Assembly: GCA_015056315.1 (NCBI GenBank)
Contig: SVGN01000004.1
Location: 1-64,000, forward strand
Length of the DNA: 64,000 nucleotides
Origin: Clostridiales bacterium
GTDB lineage: Bacteria > Bacillota > Clostridia > Christensenellales > Aristaeellaceae
Reading direction: 5' to 3'
Part shown: positions 8,093 through 15,589 of the stretch, piece after piece
Layout of the letters: each line of letters opens with the position of its first letter
Numbering within the stretch: position 1 is the first letter of the stretch
Program-made: the position numbers and the translations under genes
The notes under the pieces: model-generated
Seen by the model: the letters and a program-made list of their open reading frames with translations, nothing else
What the model was told of the DNA's origin: nothing
Databases searched by the model: none

Positions 8093-9103
8093 TTATTCGT
8101 TTTCGTTATCAATGCGGGCATAGTGGGCAGCCCGTTCGCTGACCAGCTCTGCCATGCCCCTGCGCACCTCCGGCGGCGAAATGATCTCGGCTCCCGAGCC
8201 AAAACCCAGCAGCCAGCCATAGAAGCGCGGGCTTACCGCAACGGGTACCGTAAAGCGGAAGTGATCTTCTCCCTGCCGGGCAATAGCGATGTTATGCCCG
8301 AACCGGTCCATGGCGGCATTCAAAAGGCTGTTTTCGAATTGAAGGGTCACTTGCTGTACATCGCCTGCGTACATGGAGAAGGTGACCCTGGTGTAGGCGG
8401 CAGCATCCACTCCGGCGTAGACCTCATGGCCTTCCCGTGCATCCTCCAGCAGGGTGACGCCTTCCAGCTTATCCACCCGGTAGGTGCGCAGAGCCGCTTC
8501 TTCTTCGGGTACAGCCAGCAGATAGTATTTGTCGTTGTTGTAGACCATGGCAAAGGGGCTTACCCGGTAGTGCTTGCCATCGTGCCGGTAGACCCGTTTC
8601 TTGCTCATGTTATAATCGAAATAGCGGAAGGTGACCTTCCGATCCTGTGCAATGGCGGCGTGCAGCGCATCTACCTGGTAGTAGAGGCTGTTGTTCATGC
8701 TTTTTACCCTGTCGGAGACGATCACCTGCCGGTGCAGGGTGGCGGCCTGGCGGCGGCTGACCAGTTTTTCCAGCTTTGCGGTCAGCTTGCCCGCTTTGGC
8801 CGACGAAAGAAAGCGGGAGGCCTGTATGGCATCGATCAAAAGCTTTATCTCGGATAGCTCCAGCTCATCCTGCGAGCGCAGCAGGCGATAGTCCTTACGC
8901 TTGCCGGAGGGGCGCTGGATCTCCATGCCGAAGCTCTCCAGAGCATCCATGCAGGCATAGATGCTTTTTCGATCAGGGTCAAACCCGCTTTGGGTAAGCC
9001 GGAGCCGGATCTGTTCCATCGTCAGCCCGTTATCTGCATCGGTCTCTTCAAGCAGCAGGCTTCGCAGATGGAGAAGCAGCAGCTTACTGTTTGCATATTT
9101 CAT
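8093..9103 (-). CDS. WYL-domain transcriptional regulator
   Basis: The 336-residue protein has an N-terminal winged helix (about 1-90: LLLHLRSLLLEETDADNGLT and KSIYACMDALESFG), a middle region, and a WYL sensor domain (about 140-235) with VTFRYFDYN, YRVSPFAMVYNNDKYYL and LRTYRVDKL. A WCX-like C-terminal end contains VSPRFYGWLLGFG and ends near ISPPEVRRGM. WYL regulators bind nucleic acid or nucleotide ligands and often regulate stress, DNA damage or defence genes. The ATG at 9103 has AGGTGA eight bases before it. It stands alone with the unknown protein at 9191-9643 just upstream. Confidence 0.88.
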   Translation of the reverse strand: MKYANSKLLLLHLRSLLLEETDADNGLTMEQIRLRLTQSGFDPDRKSIYACMDALESFGMEIQRPSGKRKDYRLLRSQDELELSEIKLLIDAIQASRFLSSAKAGKLTAKLEKLVSRRQAATLHRQVIVSDRVKSMNNSLYYQVDALHAAIAQDRKVTFRYFDYNMSKKRVYRHDGKHYRVSPFAMVYNNDKYYLLAVPEEEAALRTYRVDKLEGVTLLEDAREGHEVYAGVDAAAYTRVTFSMYAGDVQQVTLQFENSLLNAAMDRFGHNIAIARQGEDHFRFTVPVAVSPRFYGWLLGFGSGAEIISPPEVRRGMAELVSERAAHYARIDNENE

Positions 9104-9190
9104 GGAGGCTTCACCTGTATCTCTTCGTTGGCTGTAAATGCGCAGCGTTAGCATAATGGTACTGGATATGAGCGCATTCTGCAAGCATTT

Positions 9191-9643
9191 TTATCGTCTT
9201 ACCTCTGCGATGCCCTCCAGCCGCGTGACCAGCTTGCCGGAAAGATATTCACGGAAGTGGATGCATCCGCTGCCCCTGACCAGCAACTGGTCGGAGTTGC
9301 TGTTGCTATCGGGCGCAGTGTCCTCCACGGGCTGGTTGCAGCAGCGCTCGATGCGCCCCGTGATGCGGTACGCCATTACACCATTCAGGTAAACCGTCTC
9401 GCAATACTGCCCGTCGTCGGTCTCGTATTGGTGCGAGAAAGCAGCTTTGGGATATCTGGCCGCGAGCAGTGCGGCGGCTCCGCTCATCTCGTCCGGTTCA
9501 CAAACGAGATAATAGTCTCCGGTGTTACAGCGGCACTCGCCATCTCCGGCAGTTTTGAGCAGATCTGTGCGGAGGCGGCGGTCGATCCGGGTAAGTGTAT
9601 CGGGGTCGGCATCAATGGTCAGGCGGTTTTCACATGCGGTCAT
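9191..9643 (-). CDS. Conserved-looking cytosolic protein of unknown family
   Basis: The 150-residue protein starts MTACENRLTIDADPDTLTR, with AAAGGAA about ten bases upstream; a longer reading frame extends to 9733 but has no ribosome binding site. It contains five cysteines (ACENR, ECRCNT, VCEPD, RCCNQP, SGCIHF region), no signal peptide and no membrane segment. I do not recognise a family. It lies 87 bases upstream of the WYL regulator on the same strand. Confidence 0.55.
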   Translation of the reverse strand: MTACENRLTIDADPDTLTRIDRRLRTDLLKTAGDGECRCNTGDYYLVCEPDEMSGAAALLAARYPKAAFSHQYETDDGQYCETVYLNGVMAYRITGRIERCCNQPVEDTAPDSNSNSDQLLVRGSGCIHFREYLSGKLVTRLEGIAEVRR

Positions 9644-9764
9644 CGTGGGTAGTTCCTTTCTGCTGTGCGTTAGGTTTGTTGCCCTTTGGCAATAACAGCA
9701 TAGCAGATAGGCTGTCCGAAAATACGGCTTCACAAATTTGCGTGCCGGTGTGATGGGGGTGCGG

Positions 9765-9796
9765 CAAAATGCCCCGGCGGGCTTGACCGCCGGGGC
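9765..9796 (-). terminator. Terminator after the GNAT gene
   Basis: GCCCCGGCGG and CCGCCGGGGC form a perfect 10-bp stem with a 6-base loop, followed on the minus strand by ATTTTG. It lies 60 bases after the stop of the gene at 9857-10795. Confidence 0.75.
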
Positions 9797-9856
9797 AGGG
9801 AAACGAATGTGGGGTTGGCTTTGTCAATGAAATTGGATCCGCTGCTTCAACTGCGC

Positions 9857-10795
9857 TTAACGGACGGCCCATTCATCCACCCGGCGTACCACGCTGTGGG
9901 TGTATGCCTGAAAATGCTTGCTCCAGAAGCCAAGCGCCGTTGGGTTGATGCTTTCGCAGTCCACGCCCAGCCGGAGTACGCCTTCAGCTTTGAAGGTATG
10001 GAGCATATAGGCCAGCAATGCCTGTGCTGCCCCGCAGCCGCGGTATTCCGGCAGTGCGTAAGCGCCGCAGATGTTCAAGGTGCCGGGGGTGCATACTGCA
10101 TAGTTCTCGCCCTCGCTGTCGACCTCCATAAAGGCGACCACCTGCCCGTTCTTCTCTGCCACGAACACACGGGGCCCTTCCTGCTCCTTGCGGGCGATCC
10201 ATACTTCTACCCATGCAGGGTCGTGCTTCATAAAGCAAGGGCTATCTCCAAGGTGTTCTGTCAGTGCTCTGCGCAGAGGAGCCAAACGGCTGTGCTGGGC
10301 AGCCGGCAGTTCACGGCATTGCCAACCGGATGCGGCCTCCATCTCTTCCACCGGGCGGATCAGATCCATGCAGCGTACACCAAAGCCGTACAGATACAGC
10401 GCTTCTTTGGCCACGGCATCGTGAACGTGCAGCGTGATGGCATGACTGGCTGCACCTGCCTCCACCCAGCGCTCGGCAGCGGCCTGGTACAGCCTCTGCC
10501 AGATGCGGAATCGGTTCTCCTGCTGCACCCCATGGGCATGCAGCGGAGAGAATACACCGGCTGTGTCTCTGGTATGGAAGACGGGCTTCCACGGCCCGTA
10601 GGCACCAAGAAAGCCCAGCAGCCTGCCATCCTCTACAGCAGCCACGGAAAGCCCGCTGCCTGCCAGATCCTCCAGAGCAGGCGGCAGGATGTCTTTGGGC
10701 AGCGCCTGCACATGCCCGCATTCTTCAAGATAATTGCTGTGTACCAGTGCCCGTGCGTCGGGGATCATCTCTTTCGTAAAAGCAGTAATGTTCAT
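9857..10795 (-). CDS. GNAT-family N-acetyltransferase (two-domain)
   Basis: The 312-residue protein has a GNAT fold in its C-terminal half (about 175-300), with VFVAEKNGQVVAFMEVD and LPEYRGCGAAQALLAYML, the latter being the acetyl-CoA binding loop. The N-terminal half is a degenerate GNAT-like domain with SVAAVEDGRLLGFLGAY. Tandem GNAT proteins of this size acetylate small amines or peptides; the substrate is not evident. The ATG at 10795 follows AAAGGAAAAG. A hairpin with a T-run lies just upstream (10825-10859). Confidence 0.82.
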   Translation of the reverse strand: MNITAFTKEMIPDARALVHSNYLEECGHVQALPKDILPPALEDLAGSGLSVAAVEDGRLLGFLGAYGPWKPVFHTRDTAGVFSPLHAHGVQQENRFRIWQRLYQAAAERWVEAGAASHAITLHVHDAVAKEALYLYGFGVRCMDLIRPVEEMEAASGWQCRELPAAQHSRLAPLRRALTEHLGDSPCFMKHDPAWVEVWIARKEQEGPRVFVAEKNGQVVAFMEVDSEGENYAVCTPGTLNICGAYALPEYRGCGAAQALLAYMLHTFKAEGVLRLGVDCESINPTALGFWSKHFQAYTHSVVRRVDEWAVR

Positions 10796-10824
10796 CGTTC
10801 TTTTCCTTTCTTTTTCGGCAAAAC

Positions 10825-10859
10825 AAAAATGCGCCCCCAAAAGGAAATGGGGAACGCAT
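10825..10859 (-). terminator. Hairpin and T-run ahead of the GNAT gene
   Basis: On the minus strand ATGCG-TT-CCCC pairs with GGGG-G-CGCAT around an 8-10 base loop and is followed by TTTTTG. It ends the transcript of the 18-codon ORF at 10903-10959 or attenuates transcription into the GNAT gene. Confidence 0.6.
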
Positions 10860-10902
10860 GATCTTTGCTGGAACACTGCCTGGGCACGGGGGCTGTATCA
10901 GC

Positions 10903-10959
10903 TTACTTGCAGGCGGTGAACGGCAGAACTTCCCGATTCCTTAAGCGAATACCCTTCAT
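10903..10959 (-). CDS. Putative 18-residue leader peptide
   Basis: The frame MKGIRLRNREVLPFTACK ends in TAA and has an AAGGAAGG site about 11 bases before its ATG. It is followed by a terminator-like hairpin at 10825-10859 and then the GNAT gene. The layout fits a leader peptide with attenuation, or a separate short basic peptide. It is too short for any composition test to be decisive. Confidence 0.35.
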   Translation of the reverse strand: MKGIRLRNREVLPFTACK

Positions 10960-11034
10960 AAAGCCATTCACCTTCCTTTCATTATGCAGGTACAGTATAG
11001 CAGATACTGCCCGGTATCGTCAACCGTCGGGGCA

Positions 11035-11679
11035 TTATTTGCGATTCCGCATATCCTCTTCGATGCGCTCCTGCCACCCGGTGGGGATCTCTGCACTTGC
11101 CCTCATACAGGTGACCGCATCGCTGATCACACGGTAATTGAGCTGGGTGCCCTCGCTGTCGCTGCGGTAGGTAACGGCACGATCCTTGGCAATGCCGAAG
11201 GTGGCAGCTGTGGCAGCCGCATCAATGTTAGCACCGAGGAACATGAACTCCCAGCCATACTTGTTTTTCTGCCGCTCGATCATCTGCTTTACCTTTTCGG
11301 CGGTGTAGTGCTTGCTGGCGTTCTCCATACCATCGGTGGTGATGACGAACAGGGTGTGCTCGGGCCTGTCCTCTTCGCGGGCATACTTGTGTACATTGCC
11401 AATGTGATGGATCGCCTTGCCCACCGCATCCAGCAGTGCGGTGCAGCCGCGGGGCCAGTATTCCTTCCCGGTCATTGGCTGCACCTGGGTGATGGGTACC
11501 CGGTCGTGGACCACGATGCTCTCGTCGTCGAAAAGTACGGTGGAAACATACGCTTCGCCCGGTTCCTGCTTCTGCTTATCGATCATGCTGTCAAAGCCAC
11601 CGATGGTATCCTTCTCCAGCCCACTCATGGAACCGCTCCGATCCAGAATGAAAACCAGCTCTGTCAAACCCTTCTTCAT
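11035..11679 (-). CDS. VWA-domain protein (metal-dependent adhesion site)
   Basis: The 214-residue protein is essentially one von Willebrand A domain. The MIDAS motif DRSGSMSG is at about residues 13-20, a threonine/aspartate region is in FVITTDGMENASK near 120, and the end runs RIEEDMRNRK. There is no signal peptide, so it is cytoplasmic. ATG 11679 has AAGGAGG eight bases upstream. It is downstream of the macro-domain gene on the same strand but a terminator hairpin (11746-11773) lies between them. Cytoplasmic VWA proteins often work with AAA ATPases or in stress operons; none is adjacent here. Confidence 0.85.
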   Translation of the reverse strand: MKKGLTELVFILDRSGSMSGLEKDTIGGFDSMIDKQKQEPGEAYVSTVLFDDESIVVHDRVPITQVQPMTGKEYWPRGCTALLDAVGKAIHHIGNVHKYAREEDRPEHTLFVITTDGMENASKHYTAEKVKQMIERQKNKYGWEFMFLGANIDAAATAATFGIAKDRAVTYRSDSEGTQLNYRVISDAVTCMRASAEIPTGWQERIEEDMRNRK

Positions 11680-11745
11680 AAAAGTGACCTCCTTACAGAA
11701 TGTTTTGCCTGGGTCGATGGTCACAGTATAAAGGAACTGCATGAG

Positions 11746-11773
11746 AAAAAGGTCGCCCTGCAAGCGACCTTTT
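11746..11773 (-). terminator. Terminator after the macro-domain gene
   Basis: AAAAGGTCGC and GCGACCTTTT form a 10-bp stem with a 7-base loop; on the minus strand the stem runs into TTTTTC. It lies 20 bases after the stop of the gene at 11793. Confidence 0.75.
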
Positions 11774-11792
11774 CGATTTGTGTAAGCAACGG

Positions 11793-12824
11793 TTACAGCA
11801 CCGCACCGCCAAGGAGCATCTGATCAAAATCGTACAGTGCTTCGTTGATGCGGAAGATGTCGTAGATGCCCTTGCTGATAAAGAACTCCACGATGATATC
11901 GAACTTATCGCTGTGGCTGAGGGCAAGGCCTGCTTTCATGAGCAGCTCCCGGGTCTCCTCAAGAGACAGCTCCAGCGCAATGGCCAGGGCAAGGGCGGTC
12001 GGCTTCTTGGGCTTGTAGCCTGGGTTGTTTACGATCTTGGAGAACAGCTTTTTATCGATGTTGGCCTTCTTATAGCAATCCGCATTCTTCATACCTTTTT
12101 CTTTGATCTTGCGCAGCACCATTCCGGCAAAGCCCTCATCCATCATGCTCAGTGCATCCTCGATGGTCTTTGGGTTCCAGGTATCCTCGGCCATGTTTGC
12201 GCAGGGAGGTGCAAGGAGGTCGGGGGCGGAGAACTTGGCGGAGTACATCAGCCGGGCCTGCTCCCTACGGGTGTCTGTATGCAGTTGTACGTAGTTGTCG
12301 TCGATGTATTGCCGGATATCTGCATACAGCTTGCTGCCTGCCAACAGGCTCTCTTTTGAGAACAGCACCAGGTATACCATCAGGTCGTTATCCGGCACAT
12401 GCTCCAACAGAAATGCGCCGATGCTGTCTGTTGCGGTTCGCAGCGCCAGCTCCTTTGGGTAAGCGTGGGCCCCGGAGGCGATCAGCGGAAAAGCGATGCT
12501 TTTGCAGCCATGCTCCTTTGCCAGCATAAGGGATTGGTGGTAGCAGCTGCGCAGAAGCCCGGTCTCGCCGTTGCTGCCGCCCTGCCATACCGGGCTCACC
12601 GTATGGATTACATACCGGGCCGGGAGACGGTAGCCCAGTGTCAGCTTTGCCTCACCGATCTCACAGCTGCCCAGCCTCCGGCAGGCCTCAGCCAGCTCCG
12701 GCCCGGCAGCGCGGTGTACGGCTGCGCTTACGCCGCCGGAGCCGTTCATGCTGCTGTTGGTGGTATGCACGATGGCATCCACCTGCATTTTGGTAATGTC
12801 GTTTCGTACGATATCTATCGGCAT
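11793..12824 (-). CDS. Macro-domain protein with C-terminal helical domain
   Basis: The 343-residue protein has an N-terminal macro domain (about 1-175). DAIVHTTNSSMNGSGGVSAA is the ribose-binding loop and FPLIASGAHAYP is the second phosphate loop; the fold binds or removes ADP-ribose. A C-terminal domain (about 215-343) contains LFSKIVNNPGYKPKKPTALA and LSLEETRELLMKAGLALSHS, which reads like a Cro/XRE-type helix-turn-helix. The ATG at 12824 follows AGGAGG. The fusion suggests that ADP-ribose binding is coupled to nucleic acid or partner binding; this is inference. Confidence 0.85.
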   Translation of the reverse strand: MPIDIVRNDITKMQVDAIVHTTNSSMNGSGGVSAAVHRAAGPELAEACRRLGSCEIGEAKLTLGYRLPARYVIHTVSPVWQGGSNGETGLLRSCYHQSLMLAKEHGCKSIAFPLIASGAHAYPKELALRTATDSIGAFLLEHVPDNDLMVYLVLFSKESLLAGSKLYADIRQYIDDNYVQLHTDTRREQARLMYSAKFSAPDLLAPPCANMAEDTWNPKTIEDALSMMDEGFAGMVLRKIKEKGMKNADCYKKANIDKKLFSKIVNNPGYKPKKPTALALAIALELSLEETRELLMKAGLALSHSDKFDIIVEFFISKGIYDIFRINEALYDFDQMLLGGAVL

Positions 12825-12869
12825 AGGTGCCTCCTGTGGATGCGGTGGTTTTGTTGAGTTGGTAATGCC

Positions 12870-12899
12870 AGTATAGCACCCGGGAGGGGGATGGTTCAA
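12870..12899 (-). promoter_or_regulatory. Promoter of the macro-domain gene
   Basis: On the minus strand TTGAAC (12899-12894) and TATACT (12875-12870) are 18 bases apart, about 45 bases before the start codon. Confidence 0.55.
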
Positions 12900-12993
12900 G
12901 TGTGTAGAGAGGGCAGGGAGAGAGGAAGATGCAAACAATAGCGTCAACAATAAGCTGACTCATAAAGAATGATGGAAAGGTCGAGAGATGCAC

Positions 12994-13026
12994 GAAACCC
13001 TTGCAGCGTTGTACTGCAAGGGTTTC
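12994..13026 (-). terminator. Hairpin downstream of tRNA-Leu
   Basis: GAAACCCTTGCAG and CTGCAAGGGTTTC form a perfect 13-bp stem with a 7-base loop directly after the tRNA gene. No long T-run follows on the minus strand beyond the stem's own TTT. Confidence 0.6.
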
Positions 13027-13029
13027 GTT

Positions 13030-13115
13030 TGGTGCGGCAGGCGGGACTTGAACCCGCAATCCCATAGGGCGCTTGATTTTAAGTCAAGTCTGTATGCCAA
13101 TTCCAGCACTACCGC
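13030..13115 (-). tRNA. tRNA-Leu (anticodon UAA)
   Basis: The minus strand folds as a class II tRNA. The acceptor stem is GCGGTAG/CTGCCGC with discriminator A and an encoded CCA. The anticodon arm CTTGA-CTTAAAA-TCAAG gives anticodon TAA, reading UUA (and UUG) leucine codons. A variable arm of the long type precedes the T arm GCGGG-TTCAAGT-CCCGC. A strong promoter lies just upstream and a hairpin follows. Confidence 0.95.
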
Positions 13116-13125
13116 AAACATGCAT

Positions 13126-13154
13126 ATTATACCCGCTTGCCAAGCAATGTGCAA
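13126..13154 (-). promoter_or_regulatory. Promoter of tRNA-Leu
   Basis: On the minus strand TTGCAC (13154-13149) and TATAAT (13131-13126) are spaced by 17 bases, ending 10 bases before the mature tRNA. Confidence 0.75.
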
Positions 13155-13241
13155 GGCAAAACTTTTTGCGCTCGTTTGCACCAAAAGGAAGGCTCGCCGT
13201 ACTGTAAAGAAAAAAGGTACCGCTGTACCGGAGGGGGCTTT

Positions 13242-13478
13242 ATGAGGAAGCATTTTCCGCTTTCGCAGGCAAAGGAAAACCAGAAGGTGTCTGTCGTAAA
13301 GGTGAACTGCTCACCGGTGCTGCGCAGCAGACTCGCTGAGCTTGGACTTCTGGAGGGGTGCGGCATCACCCGTCTGTATAGCTCTGCATTTGGCGACCCC
13401 TGTGCATATGTTGTAAAAGATACGGTACTGGCAATACGCAAAGGGGAGGCGGAGAAGATCCTGTGCGGCTGTGAATAA
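13242..13478 (+). CDS. FeoA-like SH3-fold protein
   Basis: The 78-residue protein is a single FeoA domain: VSVVKVNCSPVLRSRLAELG, LLEGCGITRLYSS, and VLAIRKGEAEKILC match the usual order. FeoA proteins assist FeoB iron transport, but no feoB is visible, so this is a stand-alone member. The start ATG 13242 is set by CGGAGGGGG seven bases upstream. The GGTACC-GCT-GTACC sequence before the site could form a small hairpin over the ribosome binding site. Confidence 0.82.
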   Translation: MRKHFPLSQAKENQKVSVVKVNCSPVLRSRLAELGLLEGCGITRLYSSAFGDPCAYVVKDTVLAIRKGEAEKILCGCE

Positions 13479-13536
13479 AGGGGAATGAGCGCCCGTGTGC
13501 CTGCTGTCCGTTGCCAGTGCTGCCATGCATCTGCGC

Positions 13537-13587
13537 TTGTACTTTCTTTTTCGACATGGTATCATCACAATGCGATCAAGGTTGATC
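13537..13587 (+). promoter_or_regulatory. Promoter and palindromic site of the SpoIID-like gene
   Basis: TTGTAC (13537-13542) and TATCAT (13560-13565) are 17 bases apart. A perfect palindrome GATCAA-GG-TTGATC (13574-13587) covers the expected transcription start and could be an operator. Confidence 0.5.
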
Positions 13588-13637
13588 ATAAAGAAATGTA
13601 TTCGCTTCATACCATCGAAACGGAGAGGGGAAAGTGT

Positions 13638-15461
13638 ATGGATAAGCGCATCAAGCAACTGTTGGTGATCGTTCTCTCGGTGGTGCTGCTGGCTACGGCT
13701 GCCCTTGGCACCTCTTTTGCGGAGGACGGGATCCCCATGGCGGCCACGGCAGTAGACCCTGTTATCCAGGTATACCTGAGCCGTCTTGCCCTGACGGATC
13801 GTCTCGATATCACCCTTACAACGCCCTATGGCCTTACCTTCGGTTCCGAGGGTGCAGAGCTGTATGCGGAGAGCGGCAGCAAGCTGGCCTTCATCCTTTG
13901 GAACGATGCCATCTATCTGTATATGGACGGTCTTTCTCTGCGGCTTGGCAAGGCTGTGGAGCTTCGCCGCTGCGAGGGCGGAGGGGATGAGAAACGCCCC
14001 GGCTTCTACCGCACCGGCTTTGAGCCCCTGTACCTTGGCGACCTGAAGCTGACCATCAACGAGGGCAAGCTCTACCCTGTACTGAGCATCCATGTGGAGG
14101 ACTATCTGCTGGGCGTTGTGCCTTACGAGATGAGCGATTCCTTCCCTTTGGAAGCGCTGAAGGCGCAGACCATCGCCGCCCGCACCTATGTGCTTCGCAA
14201 GGCAGCTGCCAATAAAGCATACGATGTGGTGGATACCACCAACGATCAGGTCTTCCGCGGCTATGTGCCCGGCTTTGCCAATGCGGAGCGGGCGGTTTCG
14301 GAGACCCGGGGCGTGTGCGGCTTCTATAAGGGCAAGCTGGCTCAATGCTACTATGCTGCCAGCAACGGCGGCCAGACCGAGTTGGTGCAGACCGTATGGC
14401 CCACCGATGAAGACTTCGGTTACTATGCAGCTGTACGCGACCCCTACGATGTAGAGAACCCTGCCAGCACCGTACGGAGCCTTGCGGTCAAGAAAGCGTA
14501 CGAGGCGGGGGAGACAGCTCCCTACGCACTCCGGAAGCTGCTTGCCCAGCTGCTTGCGGATAAGCTGACGGAGATGGGCTACGATCCCGCACCGGAAAGC
14601 ATCCTTGTGCATCGTGTATCCGACGTGGCGGTAGATACGCCTTCTTTTGAGGGCTCGCTGCTGATGAAACGCCTGCTGCTCACGGTGGAGGTGAGCGGTC
14701 GTACCCGCACGGAGTGGGTGCCCCAACCTCTGCTTACCGACCCGGATACCGAAGAAGTATTCCTGTTCGAAACCCCCTCGCCCACTGTGGCGGAGGAACA
14801 GCCCACCGCAACGCCGGAACCCACTCCCGCTCCTCCCACACCGACCCCTGCCCCCGTATACGGTGAGTTCGAACGGATCGAAGAACCCTTCGTACTGTCC
14901 GCACCCATCTTCAAGACCGTCGAAAATGCTTTCGGCATGAACATCAGCGGCAATTTCGACAACGAGATCTGGTCGGTGGCAGAGACCGAGACCGGTTACG
15001 AGGTACAGGCCCGCCGCTACGGGCACGGCGTTGGTATGAGCCAGCGCGGTGCGGAGCAGATGGCCGGAAGCTACGAAAAGGATTTCCGGGAGATCCTGGC
15101 ATTCTACTATCCCGGTATGGAGCTTATGCGCTACGATGTGGGCGAAGCCGTTTTGATGAAGGCGGAGCCGGCCCTCTCAGCCACAGCAGGCCCTGCGCCC
15201 ACCGTTACTCCCAGACCCACGCTCATGCCCGTTACCACAGAGCTGCAGCCCGGCCAATGGTATGCAGCCGTTACCGAGATCGATGACGACAGCTCGTTGA
15301 ACCTTCGCTCCCGACCGGATCTGGGCGGCGAGATCCTGATGCGGCTGTACAAGCATCAGCGCCTGCTGGTGCTGGAACGCTGCCCCGAAGAGGGCTGGGT
15401 GCATGTGAAGACCGACAGCATCGAGGGCTATGTGATGGAGAGCTACCTCACCAACGAATAA
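13638..15461 (+). CDS. Exported SpoIID/LytB-domain protein with C-terminal SH3
   Basis: The 607-residue protein has a signal peptide ending at TSFA. The SpoIID-type domain spans about 145-480: IHVEDYLLGVVPYEMSD near 150, ALKAQTIAARTYVL, and GHGVGMSQRGAEQMAG near 460. A threonine/proline linker (PTATPEPTPAPPTPTP) interrupts the domain near 400, a second one precedes the C-terminal SH3 domain (about 550-607: SLNLRSRPDLGGEILMRLYK). SpoIID-family proteins are lytic transglycosylases acting on denuded glycan. This one lacks the N-terminal plan of true SpoIID, so it is probably a paralogue. Start ATG 13638 follows GGAGAGGGG. Confidence 0.87.
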   Translation: MDKRIKQLLVIVLSVVLLATAALGTSFAEDGIPMAATAVDPVIQVYLSRLALTDRLDITLTTPYGLTFGSEGAELYAESGSKLAFILWNDAIYLYMDGLSLRLGKAVELRRCEGGGDEKRPGFYRTGFEPLYLGDLKLTINEGKLYPVLSIHVEDYLLGVVPYEMSDSFPLEALKAQTIAARTYVLRKAAANKAYDVVDTTNDQVFRGYVPGFANAERAVSETRGVCGFYKGKLAQCYYAASNGGQTELVQTVWPTDEDFGYYAAVRDPYDVENPASTVRSLAVKKAYEAGETAPYALRKLLAQLLADKLTEMGYDPAPESILVHRVSDVAVDTPSFEGSLLMKRLLLTVEVSGRTRTEWVPQPLLTDPDTEEVFLFETPSPTVAEEQPTATPEPTPAPPTPTPAPVYGEFERIEEPFVLSAPIFKTVENAFGMNISGNFDNEIWSVAETETGYEVQARRYGHGVGMSQRGAEQMAGSYEKDFREILAFYYPGMELMRYDVGEAVLMKAEPALSATAGPAPTVTPRPTLMPVTTELQPGQWYAAVTEIDDDSSLNLRSRPDLGGEILMRLYKHQRLLVLERCPEEGWVHVKTDSIEGYVMESYLTNE

Positions 15462-15482
15462 AACGAAAAGAACGAAAAAAAT

Positions 15483-15534
15483 ACGAAAATTTTGCCGTAT
15501 ATCCATTTTATCCGGCGAAATTTTCGTGTATAAT
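15483..15534 (+). promoter_or_regulatory. Promoter overlapped by a 15-bp inverted repeat
   Basis: ACGAAAATTTTGCCG (15483-15497) and CGGCGAAATTTTCGT (15513-15527) form an inverted repeat with one wobble and a 15-base spacer. TATAAT follows at 15529-15534, so the repeat covers the -35 region. It may be a LacI-family operator for autoregulation, a terminator of the gene ending at 15461, or both. Confidence 0.55.
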
Positions 15535-15589
15535 GGGATTTGAAGCAATCTGCATCGTTTTCGTTGTATGAAAGAAATGAGGGGCAAGT

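Noticed and set aside
13242-13478. Part of a feoAB iron transporter
   Set aside because: No feoB follows; the next gene is an exported SpoIID-domain protein.
13638-15461. The genuine SpoIID of the engulfment machinery
   Set aside because: The SH3 domain, Pro/Thr linkers and absence of spoIIQ/spoIIID neighbours point to a SpoIID-domain paralogue.
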